A stretch of 64,000 nt of DNA from Trochalopteron elliotii (Eukaryota; Chordata; Aves; Passeriformes; Leiothrichidae). How positions within the stretch are numbered: position 1 is the stretch's first letter; every line of letters begins with the position of its first letter. The notes beneath the pieces are model-generated. The model ran no database searches. It saw only the letters and a program-made list of their open reading frames with translations, and was not told where the DNA came from. Shown piece by piece: positions 1-13,540 of this stretch. The stretch spans positions 93,060 to 157,059 of the forward strand of contig JANPWX010000351.1 in the NCBI GenBank assembly GCA_024734555.1, written 5' to 3'. A program made the position numbers and the translations under genes.

Positions 1-3000
1 CTGACTCCAGCCAGTGTGAGGCTGGATTTAACTGATATCACTATCAAACAGCTGAAATTCGAAAAATGTTATTTAACAGGGTTTTTAAAGAACCCAAGTC
101 CTGTGGCATTGTGAGGCACTTCCTTTCCTGACACCTTCAAGATCAGCCCTGATTATTTTTTACTGCAATTTTCCTCTGTTCCATATTATCCAGGAATCTC
201 ACAGATGAAGCCCAAGAGGGGCTGAACCCAGATCTTCACACACCTCACTTCCACCTCAGACAACAAGGCTGCCTTACATTTTTACCAATTTATATAGAAA
301 CAGTGTATTTCCACCAGAATATTCCAGCCTGGAATACTCAGACAGGTGTCCAGTGCTCCTGGTTTGAGCACAAACCCTCATGTGCCTTGCCTGCCATAAG
401 TGTGAGGGTCCGTGGATGGGGACACTGGTTTAGTCCCTGACCCCCAGCACACACCAGGCTGGGTCTCCATGGCCAAACCCCTGACACCTCACCCCTAATC
501 AGTGCTGCCCTTCTGCCAACAGCACTTTTAACTCACACCAAAGTAGATCATGCTTTTAACTCTGACAATCCTTCAGCAGAACACAACTTCAGGTTTGGCT
601 TTTTGATCACAATTTTCTCAGCTCCTCCAGATAAAGAGGATGAAATCTGCAGGCCATGTTAAAAATGCTAAGGCCAACTTTGTAATAACACAATTCACTT
701 CCAATGCTTTGAGAACCCTGAATATTTTTGAACTGTGTGTAACAGGAGATGAGGTAGTGTTTGATTTACCTCTCAAATGAAATTCCAGGAAGGTGCATTT
801 ATGGATAGCTAAAAAGAGCTGCAATAATTCCACGAGGCCGTGCTGTACCTGAACACATCCGTTTGCTGTAGAGTTTCAAACAACAGGCTTTGAAAAGATG
901 AGGCAGGGCAGCCTAACAGACCCACGTCAGTTACAGACCTAACTCAAAGCCTCTTTCTGCCCAGTTCTGAGCAGCACTTTGAAGTCACAAGGAGGATGAA
1001 AGGGTGCTCAGTGTCTGACAGCCTGGGGGCTCTGGTACAAATGAGCAAAGATCTGACTCCTCACTGAGCAGGGCCAGCGCCTGCTGGAGGGATCCCTGGC
1101 TTTAAGGAAAAGGTCCCTGCCCACTCCTTCTGTCTCATGCTCGGGTATGTAATGCTGCTTAAAACAAACCCTGAACTGGATAACAATAGATCACACCAAG
1201 GATGGGTTAAACAGGCTGGAGAAAGGAATGAACTTAGAAAAACTTTATGTCTAAGAACATGGTAAATTTATAGGTCAAAAAACCTGTCCACAATTGCATT
1301 CCCAAGGCCACAAGATATTCAGTAGCACTCAGTACCAGCACCAGTTTCTACCAGCACAAGCAGGAGAATCAAGTTAACAATTCCCACAGCCATTGATAAA
1401 GCTGCCAGCCTAAACAATGGCTTTTTTAGTATCTCACCATCGATCTGAAATAACAGATCAGCTTATCTCCCACAGTTCAGAAGCCTCAAAAAGAAGACAA
1501 AATTTAAGTGACTCAGATTCACCAATGCTCTGTAGGCCATCAGTGGGGTTTGCAAGTCTTTGCGTAGCCGTGCACCTTGACTTCAGCATGTATTTTGCTA
1601 CTGAACCACAATCACAAAGCTGAAAATAATAATCAGCATGGCCAGTTCAGACACACGTGACCCCACATCCCTCCGCACACATCCAGTACTCCCAGTTCAT
1701 TCCAGCTGCTGAGCTGGGTATTGTTTGGTTTCTGAATAGCAATGGAGCCAGAGCTCTTTGTGAATAAAAACTCATTTCTTGTGAGTCAAAACTACCAAAG
1801 GATTTTGTTTCCCTCCCCCATCTTCTTTCCTCTATATTCTGGAATGCAGAAATGCATCATAATTGCCCTGAAAGCAGCAGAGGGAATACAGCAAGGAGGA
1901 AGTTGGTCTCTACATAATTCAACTCCTTTGCTTTTTGATCATGATCCAATGAATGAGTGTCGCCACAAAGGCTCCCTGTTATCAGTGTGCAATTAAAATC
2001 TCCCCAGAAACGTTTTCAGATTCCATGTAGGCATTCACACTTAAGGGATAAAATCTTTGTCACGTACTTTAGAACCCCTGCATAAACATTCACTAATTGT
2101 ATTCCTTTCTAACAAGTCAGGTTTTGAGAGGGGGATAATTTTCTTCTACTAACTAAATGGTACTAAATAATGTTATAAATACAACAGCTCACAATCCAGC
2201 ACAGCTTTTACATTTTGTTGTGCAAGATCTACAGCAAACATGTAAAATGAAGAACTGAAGATGGCTGACAAACACACAGGTGCTACCCTCGCAGGATGGA
2301 TTGTATTGTTGTGTGGTTTTGTGTTTCCAAGCAATCATTAAGTAGTTTTTCCTCTGAATTTGGATAGTTTTCTGGAGCATTTACAGCACAAACACTACAA
2401 CACTGTGCAAGGGCAGGACAGCTTAAAAAAAAAAAAAAAAAAAAAGACTTGTCAGAAGAGGAATTTCTCTCCCTTCTTCAACTACACGTCTCAGTTGTTT
2501 CTTCTCTTTTCAGTGCCTAGCACTAGAAAAGCATGGGGAGAGCACACAGCATAAACGATGACCAAACAATTCAGTCATGTCCTCATGCCTGGCAAGTTCA
2601 CCTGCAGAAATAATTCTGCTTTCCGTTCTGCAGCTGTGGGCTGGTGAGCGGGCTGCCTGCAGGAGACCACAGATGGCTCCCCACACTCAGCTCCCCCGGA
2701 GCTACAGCAAACCTGGAGCCCGACCTCACACTCAGCCTCAGCCGCTACAGTGAGGCTGTGAAAAAAGCTCATTTACAGAAACTCTAAAGAGAACACTGCC
2801 AGTGTTACACTCTTATGGGCAAGTTCATGTCTACACCAGTCAATTTACCATACATGGATTTTACGGTTTTTTTAATATATACTCCTAAACTTACTCGTTT
2901 TTTAAAATATTTTACTCAGTAATTCAGGCTACAGAAGGGCATATACAGAAATTGTGGCAGGTTGAGAGTGCAGTTAGCTGAGGAACTCATTAGAAGTGCA

Positions 3001-3235
3001 GAATGTGCAAATTTTCTGTGTCCATGGTTATGCTTAAATAAACACATTTTAAAGATTAATCCAGTATTGCACTCTGAAGTAGAAGCAATAAACATGTTTT
3101 ATGACATTGGAAATATGACTTTTGAGATAATTTTAATTAGTCAGCTTTTAAGTACTCCAAGGTATCTTGTGTTATTACAACCCTGTTACTTTTTGGTGTA
3201 TCAGACTGCAGGGGACAGATAAAATACTTATTTAC
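1..3235. other. Intergenic, no gene seen
   Basis: Ordinary AT-rich non-coding DNA. The only distinct item is a poly(A) run at 2425-2445. Frames of 60-88 codons on both strands have no recognisable content. Confidence 0.7.
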
Positions 3236-3505
3236 CTGAAGGGGCGTATCACCCCTCACAGCTCATTCATGTTTTGTGACAGTGCGGTGGCTGTGGGAGC
3301 TGGCAGGCCTTGCTCTGAAGCTGGACACAGGCTGAAAACAAAGGTGTTTGTAGAGAAAAACAGAGGGGCAGCCATGCTTATGTAGGGCAAACTGCACTGG
3401 GCTGCAGGGCTCTGGGAGCAGGTCAAGCTCATGGGAGCTCAGGGTGAGTGCAGCGTTGCGCCTCCATCCCGTGTCGGCCTCGCTCCCCTCACGCTGCCGC
3501 TGCCA
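3236..3505 (-). other. Candidate non-coding first exon
   Basis: Downstream of the CCAAT/YY1 block the minus strand runs to CAG|GTAAAT, a strong splice donor between 3236 and 3235. The stretch has only short frames from ATG, so it would be a 5' UTR exon or a long non-coding RNA exon. By human synteny the next gene after RAP2B in this direction is ARHGEF26, but I see no ARHGEF26 coding sequence and do not assign it. Confidence 0.3.
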
Positions 3506-3640
3506 TCTTTGCTCCCCTCAGAACCCACGCTGCCGCCCTGCGCCGACCCTTCCCTGAGGCGGCAGAGAGTGCCAATCACTGCGCAGCGCGGGAACATCTC
3601 ACCAATCACCGCGCAGCGCGGGAACATCGGACCAATCGGA
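3496..3640 (-). promoter_or_regulatory. Triple CCAAT array with YY1-type motif, orphan promoter
   Basis: The plus strand carries CCAAT at 3572, 3602 and 3632, exactly 30 bases apart, inside a 30-bp tandem unit that also contains GCGCAGCGCGGGAACATC. About 65 bases on, the minus strand reads AAGATGGCAGCGGC (3509-3496), close to the YY1 initiator-type motif. Distances fit an NF-Y promoter firing leftward, with transcription starting near 3500. The block is GC-rich within AT-rich DNA. No coding sequence is recognised next to it. Confidence 0.5.
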
Positions 3641-3720
3641 ACACAGTGCTCCAGGAGCCTCGTACCCGCCCCTCTCGCTGAGGGCCAGACACGCTGAGGG
3701 CTCGTCATGGTGGGCTCCGG

Positions 3721-6700
3721 AGCAGAGCCTGGAGCTGTTGTCTGCCCAGTGAAAATGTCACCAGAGAGCAGCAAGTGTTGCTAAGGGCTGATCCGCTATT
3801 CACATGTACTGTGAACATGAGCTGTGTGGCCCCAGCCAGTTCCCCATAGGCATCTATGACAGCAGCGTCACCAACATCCGTCTGAATAATGGTCATTAAC
3901 GTGTCTCAGCTTCCCAGTGTTCTTTAGATACTGTAATGTAAAACTCACAAAGATAATCGCATTTATGTACATTGTCAGCTAAACATCTATGTGCGTTTAT
4001 CTCTGGTTGTTAAGACTTTCCTCCTTGAGGAAATGAGTGGTAAATAACAAAAGAGATAGTATTGTTTACACCTCTTTGCTTTGATAAACTTATACTGTTA
4101 AATAACTAACTCATATTAATTACGCAGCCCAACCTGATTCTGAGTGCAGGCACCTGCCATGAGAGATACAAATGGGACTGAGTTAAATGAGGGGGAAGGC
4201 AGATTTTTATAGCTATTTATTCTCTTTCCTAGGCGGGAATCAGCTTATAAATCACCTCTGTAGCAATGGGGATGATGGAAAACAAGGGTGGACTCAGCCT
4301 AGGCTAAATTAAACCTTCTTTTTGAGAGAGAGGAATAAACTGCAGCATTTTGTAGTGGTGGTATACTAATGTATTCTACTAATAAATAGAAAAGCAGAGC
4401 CTGCACAATCTGGAAGTGATAACTGCTTTTCGCACAACATGCAATTTACATTTTTTATTAGTCAGATCTTCTCACACTTTTCCTCATTAGTTCACCACAG
4501 GATCATTGATTTTATTGCTGCGAGCTTGTCTTAATCATGCTAAAACAAACATTTTGGGTATGAGGGACCCTCACACTTCCTCCAGTCTGTTTCCTTAACC
4601 TCCTTGCCACAACCATGTTCCAGAATTTGCCTTCTGCAGTGCCTATGCTGGGACATCACAATGGGCTTTTCAAAATGGACAAAGTTCATACTTTTCAAAG
4701 CCTACAGCAAATGTGTGGTGCATTAAATTTTATTACTGTGTTTGTGCTTTCATTTTAATCTGTTACTTGAATTGATACTCTGACTGAAGTACTCAGTACA
4801 AAGTCCAAGTGTTTGGTGGGTACCTGTCTTCCTACCTGCCTCTGGAACTGGGGGCAAAGCTCCATGTCCCACCTCTGCTTACAGCTGAGTTCTGTGCTGT
4901 AACTCTGCGCTTTCCATTCCCAGTGACATTCCTGTTAGTGATCCAGATATTTCACACGTTAACACAGACTTGTGCAGGGATGGAGAGCAGGAGAACTGTA
5001 CAGAACCATCCTGAGTAATCCACCTTCCTCCACTTGGCCTCATTCAGCACACCCTTAAGCAAGTACCTTGCACAAAGTGAAGGCTCTTCAGGTTCAGTTC
5101 GCTGGGCTTTTAGGGTATTTGGGGGGGAAAAATTGTAAAATGAAACTGAGAAATATTGGTAAACCTTTCTCAGCTTAGTATGAAATAAGATTAATTAAAT
5201 ATATTTTTGGATGTGTTTCTGCGAGGCCTCTGTGGCGTGCTCTGTTGTGGAGCAATTGCAGGCTGCCCCACTCTGCTCTGTGCCTCCCACATTTCTTTAC
5301 TTCCTTGAATTGACTTCTCTTTGTTTTACTTCTTGCTCAGATCCCCAAAGGATCCTGATTTATATCTTAATCATCTTTTCTACTTCCTTTGTTGAATGAC
5401 TTGTTCTCCATTCAGCTGGGCCCCAAATCCCACTGCTTCTCCCCCAGCCCCCTCAGTCCCCTGCTGTGTCCCTGCTCCTCTCCTGCTCCTGGCTCACACC
5501 CGCTGTCCTTTTCCTGACCTGAGTTTGTAACCTCTCAGTCAGCCATGACTCCGCTTTCTCCATGTCCTTTTTACCCCCAGGCGTTAGTTAATTCCCACCC
5601 TTACTCTTTAGCATCATCTCTCAAAAATTTTTCCTCCTAGACTTCATTGCCAAAATTATCCGCACTGTGTTAATTTTGTGGCTCATTCCCTGCACCTCCC
5701 TTCCGACGGGAACTTGGCCATACCATCTCTCCTCTTTCGGTGCACCCAGATGCAGCTGCAAAATTATTTTGGTTTTTTTGCCCTTCTCTGTTGTGGCTTC
5801 TCAACTTCCTTCAATGAACCAGCAAGATTCTGTTTGCTGGTTAGGCCTTATCTTCTATTTCCTGTCTAACAAAGTCCTGCTAAATAAAGTGAAAAAACGG
5901 AGATTGAGCAACACATCCGTGGACACACACTGTGTAATCCCTGTCCTTAGCCAGTGTGGCTGCTCCTAGGCAGGACGACAGCAGTGTTCCATCATAGCAG
6001 TGTTCCAGCACAGGTGTGAGGGAAAATATCCAGGGGCAGGAAAAACTCTCCAATAAACCCACATAGTTTCGTCAAGAAAACAGGAGAAAAACCTTCTTTT
6101 TCTCTCAAATATGTTACTGTTTCAATCTTTTTTATTAATTCCAGTTCATTCTCTGGGAAAAAAACCAAACACATAAAATTGAAAACCGTTGAAATTAAAT
6201 ATTAGTCCTTAAAAATACTTCTCAGCCAAACTGAGTTAATTCAACTTAATCCAACCCCAAATTTTTGGTTCCACAAACTGTTCACGTAAGAGTAAGTCTA
6301 TCCAGAGGCAGATTCTCCAAGGATGTTTCATACAGTTGTTGCTGTGAATAGACTCACAATGAAAGGCGTGGGAGTCAGGCACAGGTGGGAGTGCAGTGCA
6401 TTCTCATCCCCAGATATTCACATTTCATTTGGAATGGGAAGCAGACTGAGGAAAGGGAGGTGCCGTGTTTGGGTCTCTGTGCCGCTGAGTTGTTACTGTC
6501 AGGCAGACTAATGCATTCATGCATGTGTGATCGAGGGAAGCAGCTCCAGCAGATCCTGCCGAGGCACTTCCCAAGGAGCTGTCAGTCCTGGGCTGACTGG
6601 GGGCTCCTGTCCCCTTCCCGTGCAGAGCAGCACACGCTGTTGTCCTGCTGCCTTCCCCAGCTCAGCCTGGCTCTGGAGCTGCTCAGTGGGCACACAGGGC

Positions 6701-9700
6701 CGGGGGTGCTGCACCCACCTCCCACCCAGCAGCTCTGCCGCCCGTGATCAACCCCACAGAACTGTGAACAAAGAGTGGAAGGGGAAGGATCTGCTGGAGC
6801 AATGGCAGATGGAGAATTAGGGGAGGTCAAACATGCAGACCCACAGGTGCAGGGTGTGCACAGCTCAAATCTGGGACTGTCGCCGAGCACTTGTAGTAGA
6901 ATGAATCTGTCTGGAATAGGCTTTTATGCACTGACATCACTGTTAGGAATTTTGTCTTTTATTTCAAATATATTTAACCTTCCAAGTACTCTGTCCCAGT
7001 GCAAATGTTATCTTCAGTCCATTTGGAGATGTTCAGAGTAGCTCGACAGTTTGTCCAAGTTCAGTACAACACCTGATAACCCCGTGTGTAACCCATAGGC
7101 CTTTCTTTATGCTGTCCTTGACTTACACACAATTTTAGTCTACCCCCCATTTTCCCATTATTCCCTCTCTTTTCTGCCATAGCCAAAGGTGTGAACAGTA
7201 TTTGGTGGTTTCAGGTGTTTCTGCAAGGCCCACCAGTGACTGCAGCTGAGGTGTTCTCTGTCCACTGTTCTCCTCCTTTGTACAGCCCTGACATGTCCCT
7301 ACAGACCACAGCACATTCCTGTTAAGTTGTCCATTTTAAAGCTCTGTGCAGTTCTCCTGTCATCTCTGGCAACACAAAATGTTCCCAGCAGCATTTGTTT
7401 TTTTTCTTGAAATAATTTGATTTCCAGTTGCTTCCCAATGCATTTTCCCTACTTTGCATATTGTTTTGTCTGTGCCTATTAGGCTCTTCAGTTTCAAGAA
7501 ATTTCTAAACTGTTCTTAGTCCTAAATAATGTTAGACTCAATTTGAACCACGAGCCAGTATTTCATAGGGAATTACACATAAATCAACAACACCTGTCTT
7601 CATAAAAGAAATTTAAGACTTTGTGTTGATACTAATTTCCTTTGTGTGTGAAGAAGAAAGCACAGCCATAAACCAAGGGCAGTTCAGCAAGGATTATTTC
7701 CAATAACATTAAAATTATTTACAACAGTATTTACAATAAAACTGATAGAATTTTCCTTTACATGTAAATGAATGAACCTTCCAGAAACAAACACAGTGTA
7801 TGTAACTCCCTCTCTCACATGCACTTCATCCTCATCAATCCCAGGATTGTTTCTGTTACAGAGTTAAAGAGCCAGAATAAATCAGAATCTTTCTCAGCAG
7901 GATTTTAAGTCAACACTATTTAAATTAAATGATACTACAAAAAAAATCACCACACTTTTGTACTAGTTATGCATTGAATTTCTTGTGACACGAATAGACA
8001 TTTTAGCTTAATAAAAATCAGCAATAGAAAATTTTCTTTTTTCGAGTGTTTTTAAGAACCCATGAATTTTCAAAGTGTGACTACAGTTTTGAGGTTTCAT
8101 GGGAAGTGTGAGGTATTTTAGACAAATTTATTGCTGTTTCACCACCAGCAATGAATTTTTCTAATGAAAAAAGCATGTTTGATTTCAAATGTGGGAAATG
8201 GGCTACTAGACTATTACAGCTTAATTTTTTAAAATTCCAAACAGACAAAATTTCTATTAAAATGCTCTCTAACAAAAAATACATTTCAATTTGAGAAGTG
8301 CTACAAGTATTTTTAATTTCATAAAAGGGATAATTATTTTCCTAAACTGGTATTTGTAATAAAAATAGCCCTCTGTCTATGTATTATTCTTTTATGTTGC
8401 TCTCCATCAGATCCCTCTTGTACCAAGGTAGGAATTTGCATAAAGGAGCACATACTTTGTTATACAGTAAACATGAATATCAGCAAACTTGTACGTCCTT
8501 CTGCCTTATGTACCCATGTTTTTATTCTGAAGTGCTTGGGGTTTATTATGTTTAAAGTGAAAGATTTTTCAGAAAAGCTTTGAGCACAATAATCCAGCCT
8601 CACAGGGCTTTTTTTGGCATTCGCAGTGCATTTGAAACAGCAATATTGTCTAGAGACTGTTATAGCCTTTCAAACATTTTAGAAACAATTGCACACGTCT
8701 TTCTTAGGCTGCAATCCTTCCTGCTGCCCTGGGCTGTGGGGCTGCCGAGGGCTCTGTTCCCACACCACGATTTGGCCGTGAGCAGTGAGCAGTCCCTGGG
8801 TAAAGCTCACACACGTGGGGCAGCCTGTGCTGCCTGATCTCTGCTCCCTGTCCTGGCGGCCTCCTCCTGGCCTTCCCGCTGTCTCAGGGTGTTTTCCTGG
8901 GAAGTGGAGCAGTTGATCCACAGCAGATCCACACTCTGGTCCCCCACAGGCACTGGAGAGAGCCTTGCTGGGGAGCACAGAGAACGTGAATCCCCTGCTG
9001 CCATTGCTTTAGAAAGGATCCACCCTCTCTGCCAGGCCCAACACTTCACACCTACGGCCTTCGGGTTCCCTGCAGTGCAGGGGTGGGGTGGATCTCCTGT
9101 TCTCCAGGACTCACAGACCTTGGATTGAGCCCCTGAACCTCTTGGCAATGTGTCCCACGTCCCATTACAATAGAGCACCGTGGAGAAGAATGGTATCAGA
9201 GATGAGGTCATGTTATTTACCATGGCCGGAAGGAAGGTTTTCCTGTTTGTGTCTGGAGTCCACTGGAAACATCCCCGCTGGAGCATGGAAAAGAGATGCT
9301 GAGCATGCACTGCAGAGTGCTGGTGAGGGGCTGAGCCAGGCAGGAGTCCTGGAGTTAGAGGAATTGCAGAAAGAATCACTAATAAGAGAAGAGTTTGTTG
9401 GATTTTTATATTTCCTTCTGGCCTGTTTCCAAGTGCTGTCTAATGTATGAGATTCCCAGTTAACCATGACTGGAAATAAAAGACAGAGAGGATGTTTTGA
9501 GGGACTCAGCTTTCCCCAGTTTGCTCCCACTGACTTTGTCAAGGAGAATTTGGAAAGCCAACAGCCAGTGTTAAAGCACCACACCTGGCTGTCCCCAGGG
9601 ATGCCACCCAAGCTGATCTGGGCACCCGCAGTTGTCAGGGAACATTTGTGGTGTGACTGTCAAAAGGAAAAACTGAGATTTAAAAAGGTTTAAGGGAATG

Positions 9701-12700
9701 GGGTGGGAGGACAGGATGGTACACACACACCCTGCAGATACTCAAATTACAATATGCAGACAACCTCAGATTAAATCCCAAAACTGACTAGCGACCAAGT
9801 CATGCTTTTGATGAAGTACAGTTGGAGATGTACATCTTTATTCTGGCTCGAGAGCTAATTACATCCTCAAACCTGTCTAAATGCAGCCAAATGGGGCCTC
9901 TAATTACCGTGCAGTCTTTGGCTTCCCAAACTCTCTTAGATGAAAATAAAACCCAAATCCTGCAATGCTGGAACAAAGAGGAAAATGGCATTGAATTGTA
10001 AAGCCATTTCACCTGGGTTTCTGCACTGACATAGAAAGAAATAAAAATTAGAAATGTACATATTCCTCCTGTCTCTGGGAGCAGCTGGCACCAGAGCATT
10101 TCAGGTGCCACCTCCCAGGGTGGGGAGTGACATGGAACCAATTTATGTCACCCAAATGACTGGGCACTGGCAGTGTCTCTCTGCTGGGTGTGCCTTTAGG
10201 GCTGGGACAGGCACCGGCAGCTTAATTAGCAGCTTTCTCCACATGGAAAACAGTGTTCCAGACAGACCATGTTATTTGGGAACTTCTGGGGTTTGAGCAG
10301 CAGTGTAACATGGCAAAAGAGCTACTTGAAAGAAAAAGGTGTCAAGAGTACATTCAAATCATCACAGGAAGGTTCAAGCATTTCTCACTATTTCCAGATG
10401 CTCTGGGAAATGATCCAGCTCACCCAATGCCCAACAAATATTTTATATTGGTGAAGATGAAGGCTTTTTTAGAAAATAAGCATCATAGAAATAAGCATTT
10501 AAGCAAATAAGTATTTAAGCAAAAGGAACTGTGCTTCAACTAAAATTGCTGTTGGTGTTCCTTGGTTTTGGCCTTTCAAACAACAGAAGTGGAGCTCCAG
10601 TTTCCACCTTTCTCCATGGTTTGGTAATGACATGTCATGCAGATCTTGTAGAATAAGTGTGATCTATTTATTAGCTCTCTGAATCAACAAACTTCAGTCA
10701 AATTGCCATCAAAGACCTGACAGACAGTCTTACACAAAAGTACACCTTTCATAGGCACATCTCCTGCTTATGAAAGGGACTGACAAATAAATCTCAGGGG
10801 AGAGTTCTTCAACCAAAATGAACCACAGATTGATTTTAAGAGATTTGCAGTGACAGGTGGCATTCTTCCTATTCTAATGTTAGTTTGCATTTGTTGAAAA
10901 TTATGAAAAATTAGAAGAGGTGCTACAAGCCAAGCAGTCTGACTTAAAACTGGAAATAAACAGACAGAATGCTTTTTTTTGTGATTAGTCTGGAGCTTGC
11001 ATTGCTGAAAATAGGGACCGAGTGTGAGTAACTGAAGAGGACTGAATTTTATCACTGGTCCTCTGTTGAGTCATCCTGCCCATGGTGGAAAGGTGCACAC
11101 ATGTAAAATATTAAATTCAATATTAATTCAAATATTACTCAGCTAGTAGAAAATAGAAATGTAATTGGAAGTTTCTTGCAGTTTCTAGGTTTAATGTGTA
11201 AAGACAAATCAAGCATCATGACGACCTGACCAAATTCTAAGCAGGACTTTGTGGTCCGGCTGCCTCATAATCTGCCTTGTGAAGAAGTTCATCAGCATCC
11301 ATTAATCTTTGTTTACATTAAGAATCCTGCTCCCAACCAGAATGCCTGAGGTCACAAAAGCAGGGGGGCTATAAATGCCAGGTGGGCCTAAATACAAAAA
11401 TTCTTTCTCCCATTCATGCTCAGTGAAAACCAAAAATGATGGAAGACATTAAACTCCCACCTGTAACACAAGGCAAATCCTTTTTCCATTACTGCAGAAA
11501 ATTTAGTGACCAAGGAGGTGCAGAGTTCCCAGGAGCTGGGGCAGTCCCTGACAAAAAAGAGTGCAGATGGTGCTTGGCCTGTAATAAACAGATCCTTCAT
11601 TCTCTGGGGAGAGCTGTAGGTCTGTAACAGTGAGCATGAGGCATGAACAGAGATTTGGGCAAAGTAAAATATATCTTCTACCTATTTCAGGGACTTTGCA
11701 CAGTATATAGAAATCAACGTGTGAAACACTAACCTTGAAGGTTTTTGCTGATACACAGCCTACTGAACACCAGGGGAGTGTTTTCCACTCTGTCAGACTA
11801 TGGGATGAAGTTTGCCATGGTTTGCATGCCCATGGGCACTTCTGAGAGCCAGGAGCATCATCATCAGTGTGTCTCATTTTCTCCAACAGCCTTCAGAAGT
11901 CTTCAGTCAGGCTGAGGAAAACACAGACCTGACACCCCAGCCACCACAAGGAGTGAAGGCTGTTGGAGCAATCCACACTCTGTCCTTGCACTGGAGAGAG
12001 CTCTTGCATCAGTGGGGCCTAGAAAATAATTGCCCAGCCTTGGCTGGTGGGCATTTGATCATTTTCTGCTTGGGAAGACGAGCAAAAATGCTCCATTCCG
12101 ACATTCAATTAGAAGAACTGTTTGGTGTCAAAGCGCCAAGGGAATTTTAAGGGACCAGTTATTGCTGCTTTATGCATAATTCTGAATTTGCTGCTCTAAT
12201 GAGCCCTTCTCTATATCATCCGTGACTGTCACTCAGCTTGGTGAAAATGGCTTGGCCTGACAAATCCTGTTAAGCCTCAGAAATTAAATGAGATCTGAAA
12301 TGCCCGAGTCCACACCCGTCGCACCACATGCTGCTTTGATCAGCAGTGTTAGCCAAGCAGGCTTGGAGGCGAGCCAGCAAACCCAGGGCTACCACCCAGG
12401 ATCAGCAGGAGCCACCCTCTGCCCTGAGGGTGGCAGGGGCTCCACACTCCTTGGGACCACCCCCCAGACAGGGAACAGACACAACCTAATGGAGCAGAGG
12501 TCGCTCCATTTATTTATTTTCCAGATGTAACTGCCAGGGAAGAGGCAATGTTGCAGGATCTCTGTAGAGCTCTTTAGATTCCTTAGCTCTGTCCTACAAA
12601 AGCCTTTTCCATACAGCCCATCGGCAGAAGTGCTGGCCCGTATTCCTCTTCACTGGCCAGCTGCAAAGAGAAAATTGTAATAAAACAGTATTGGGGAGGA

Positions 12701-13540
12701 GGGGGAAGTAATGGACTGGGTGGCTTGTGACATTGTCCTGTCTGTGGTGGTCAGGCAGGAAAAGCTGGAGCTGAGGGGGAACATTCAGATAGACTTTTGG
12801 ATTAAAGACCTTTCTTTGGATTCCCTAAATCAAAGCATGTTTCCAGGAATTGATTCTGACAGTTATGTTTTTAATAATTTATTTTAACTAAAAGATCTCT
12901 AATGGTAGACAAAAAAAAAAAAAAAAAAAAAAGCAGTAGGGTCATGAAAAAAATGTCTAAAGGAAAATACGAGGAGAGATTGAATCCTGTAGTGCTGATT
13001 TTAGAGCTGCAAAATAGAAACTGACCACTGAGTATTTTCTTGGCATATCATGAGCAGACCAGGACACAAATACCACGAGAACATCTAGAAATTCACCTTG
13101 AGGTCCATACTGATCAACCGAAACTGTAACGAGCTCCCGGCAGCTGCAGGGACAGTGCATTTGAAGGCTGGCAGAGAAGGAATGCCAGAGCCCCACAGGA
13201 TGCCCCAGTCCCTCAAGACTCACCTGCTTGCAGGTGTCCAAACCCCAGTCCCTGCCAGCCTGCTCAGAGCGGCCAAGGGGCCATTTGCACCGGAAAAACA
13301 ACAATGATGAATGGAAAGCTGATCTGTCTCACGGCTTTCCCTTATTTAATACCTCCTACAGCCCTTGTAAGCATTTCTTTTGAGTCAGAAAGCTCCTGCT
13401 GCGCTCACCGGGTGAGAATTCCTGGCCATCGCACCTCTTCCCATCACTTCCACTCAACAGCTCCCCTCCCCGCCCCAGCTGTCAGATTTAATCTGCTCCC
13501 ATGTGGGAACTGCCCTGCTAGTAGCTCTTTTCAGTTGCAG
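3721..13540. other. Intergenic, no gene seen
   Basis: About 10 kb without a recognisable exon. 5200-5880 is strikingly pyrimidine-rich on the plus strand and ends near AATAAA at 5883-5888. 7600-8570 is AT-rich. 11960-12240 contains homeodomain- and POU-like AT cores and has the look of a conserved non-coding element, which cannot be confirmed here. A poly(A) run lies at 12911-12932. Confidence 0.65.

Noticed and set aside
3431..3697. Plus-strand gene starting MGAQGECSV next to the CCAAT array
   Set aside because: The CCAAT boxes lie downstream of this ATG and the frame crosses the 30-bp repeat. Promoter geometry supports the minus strand instead.
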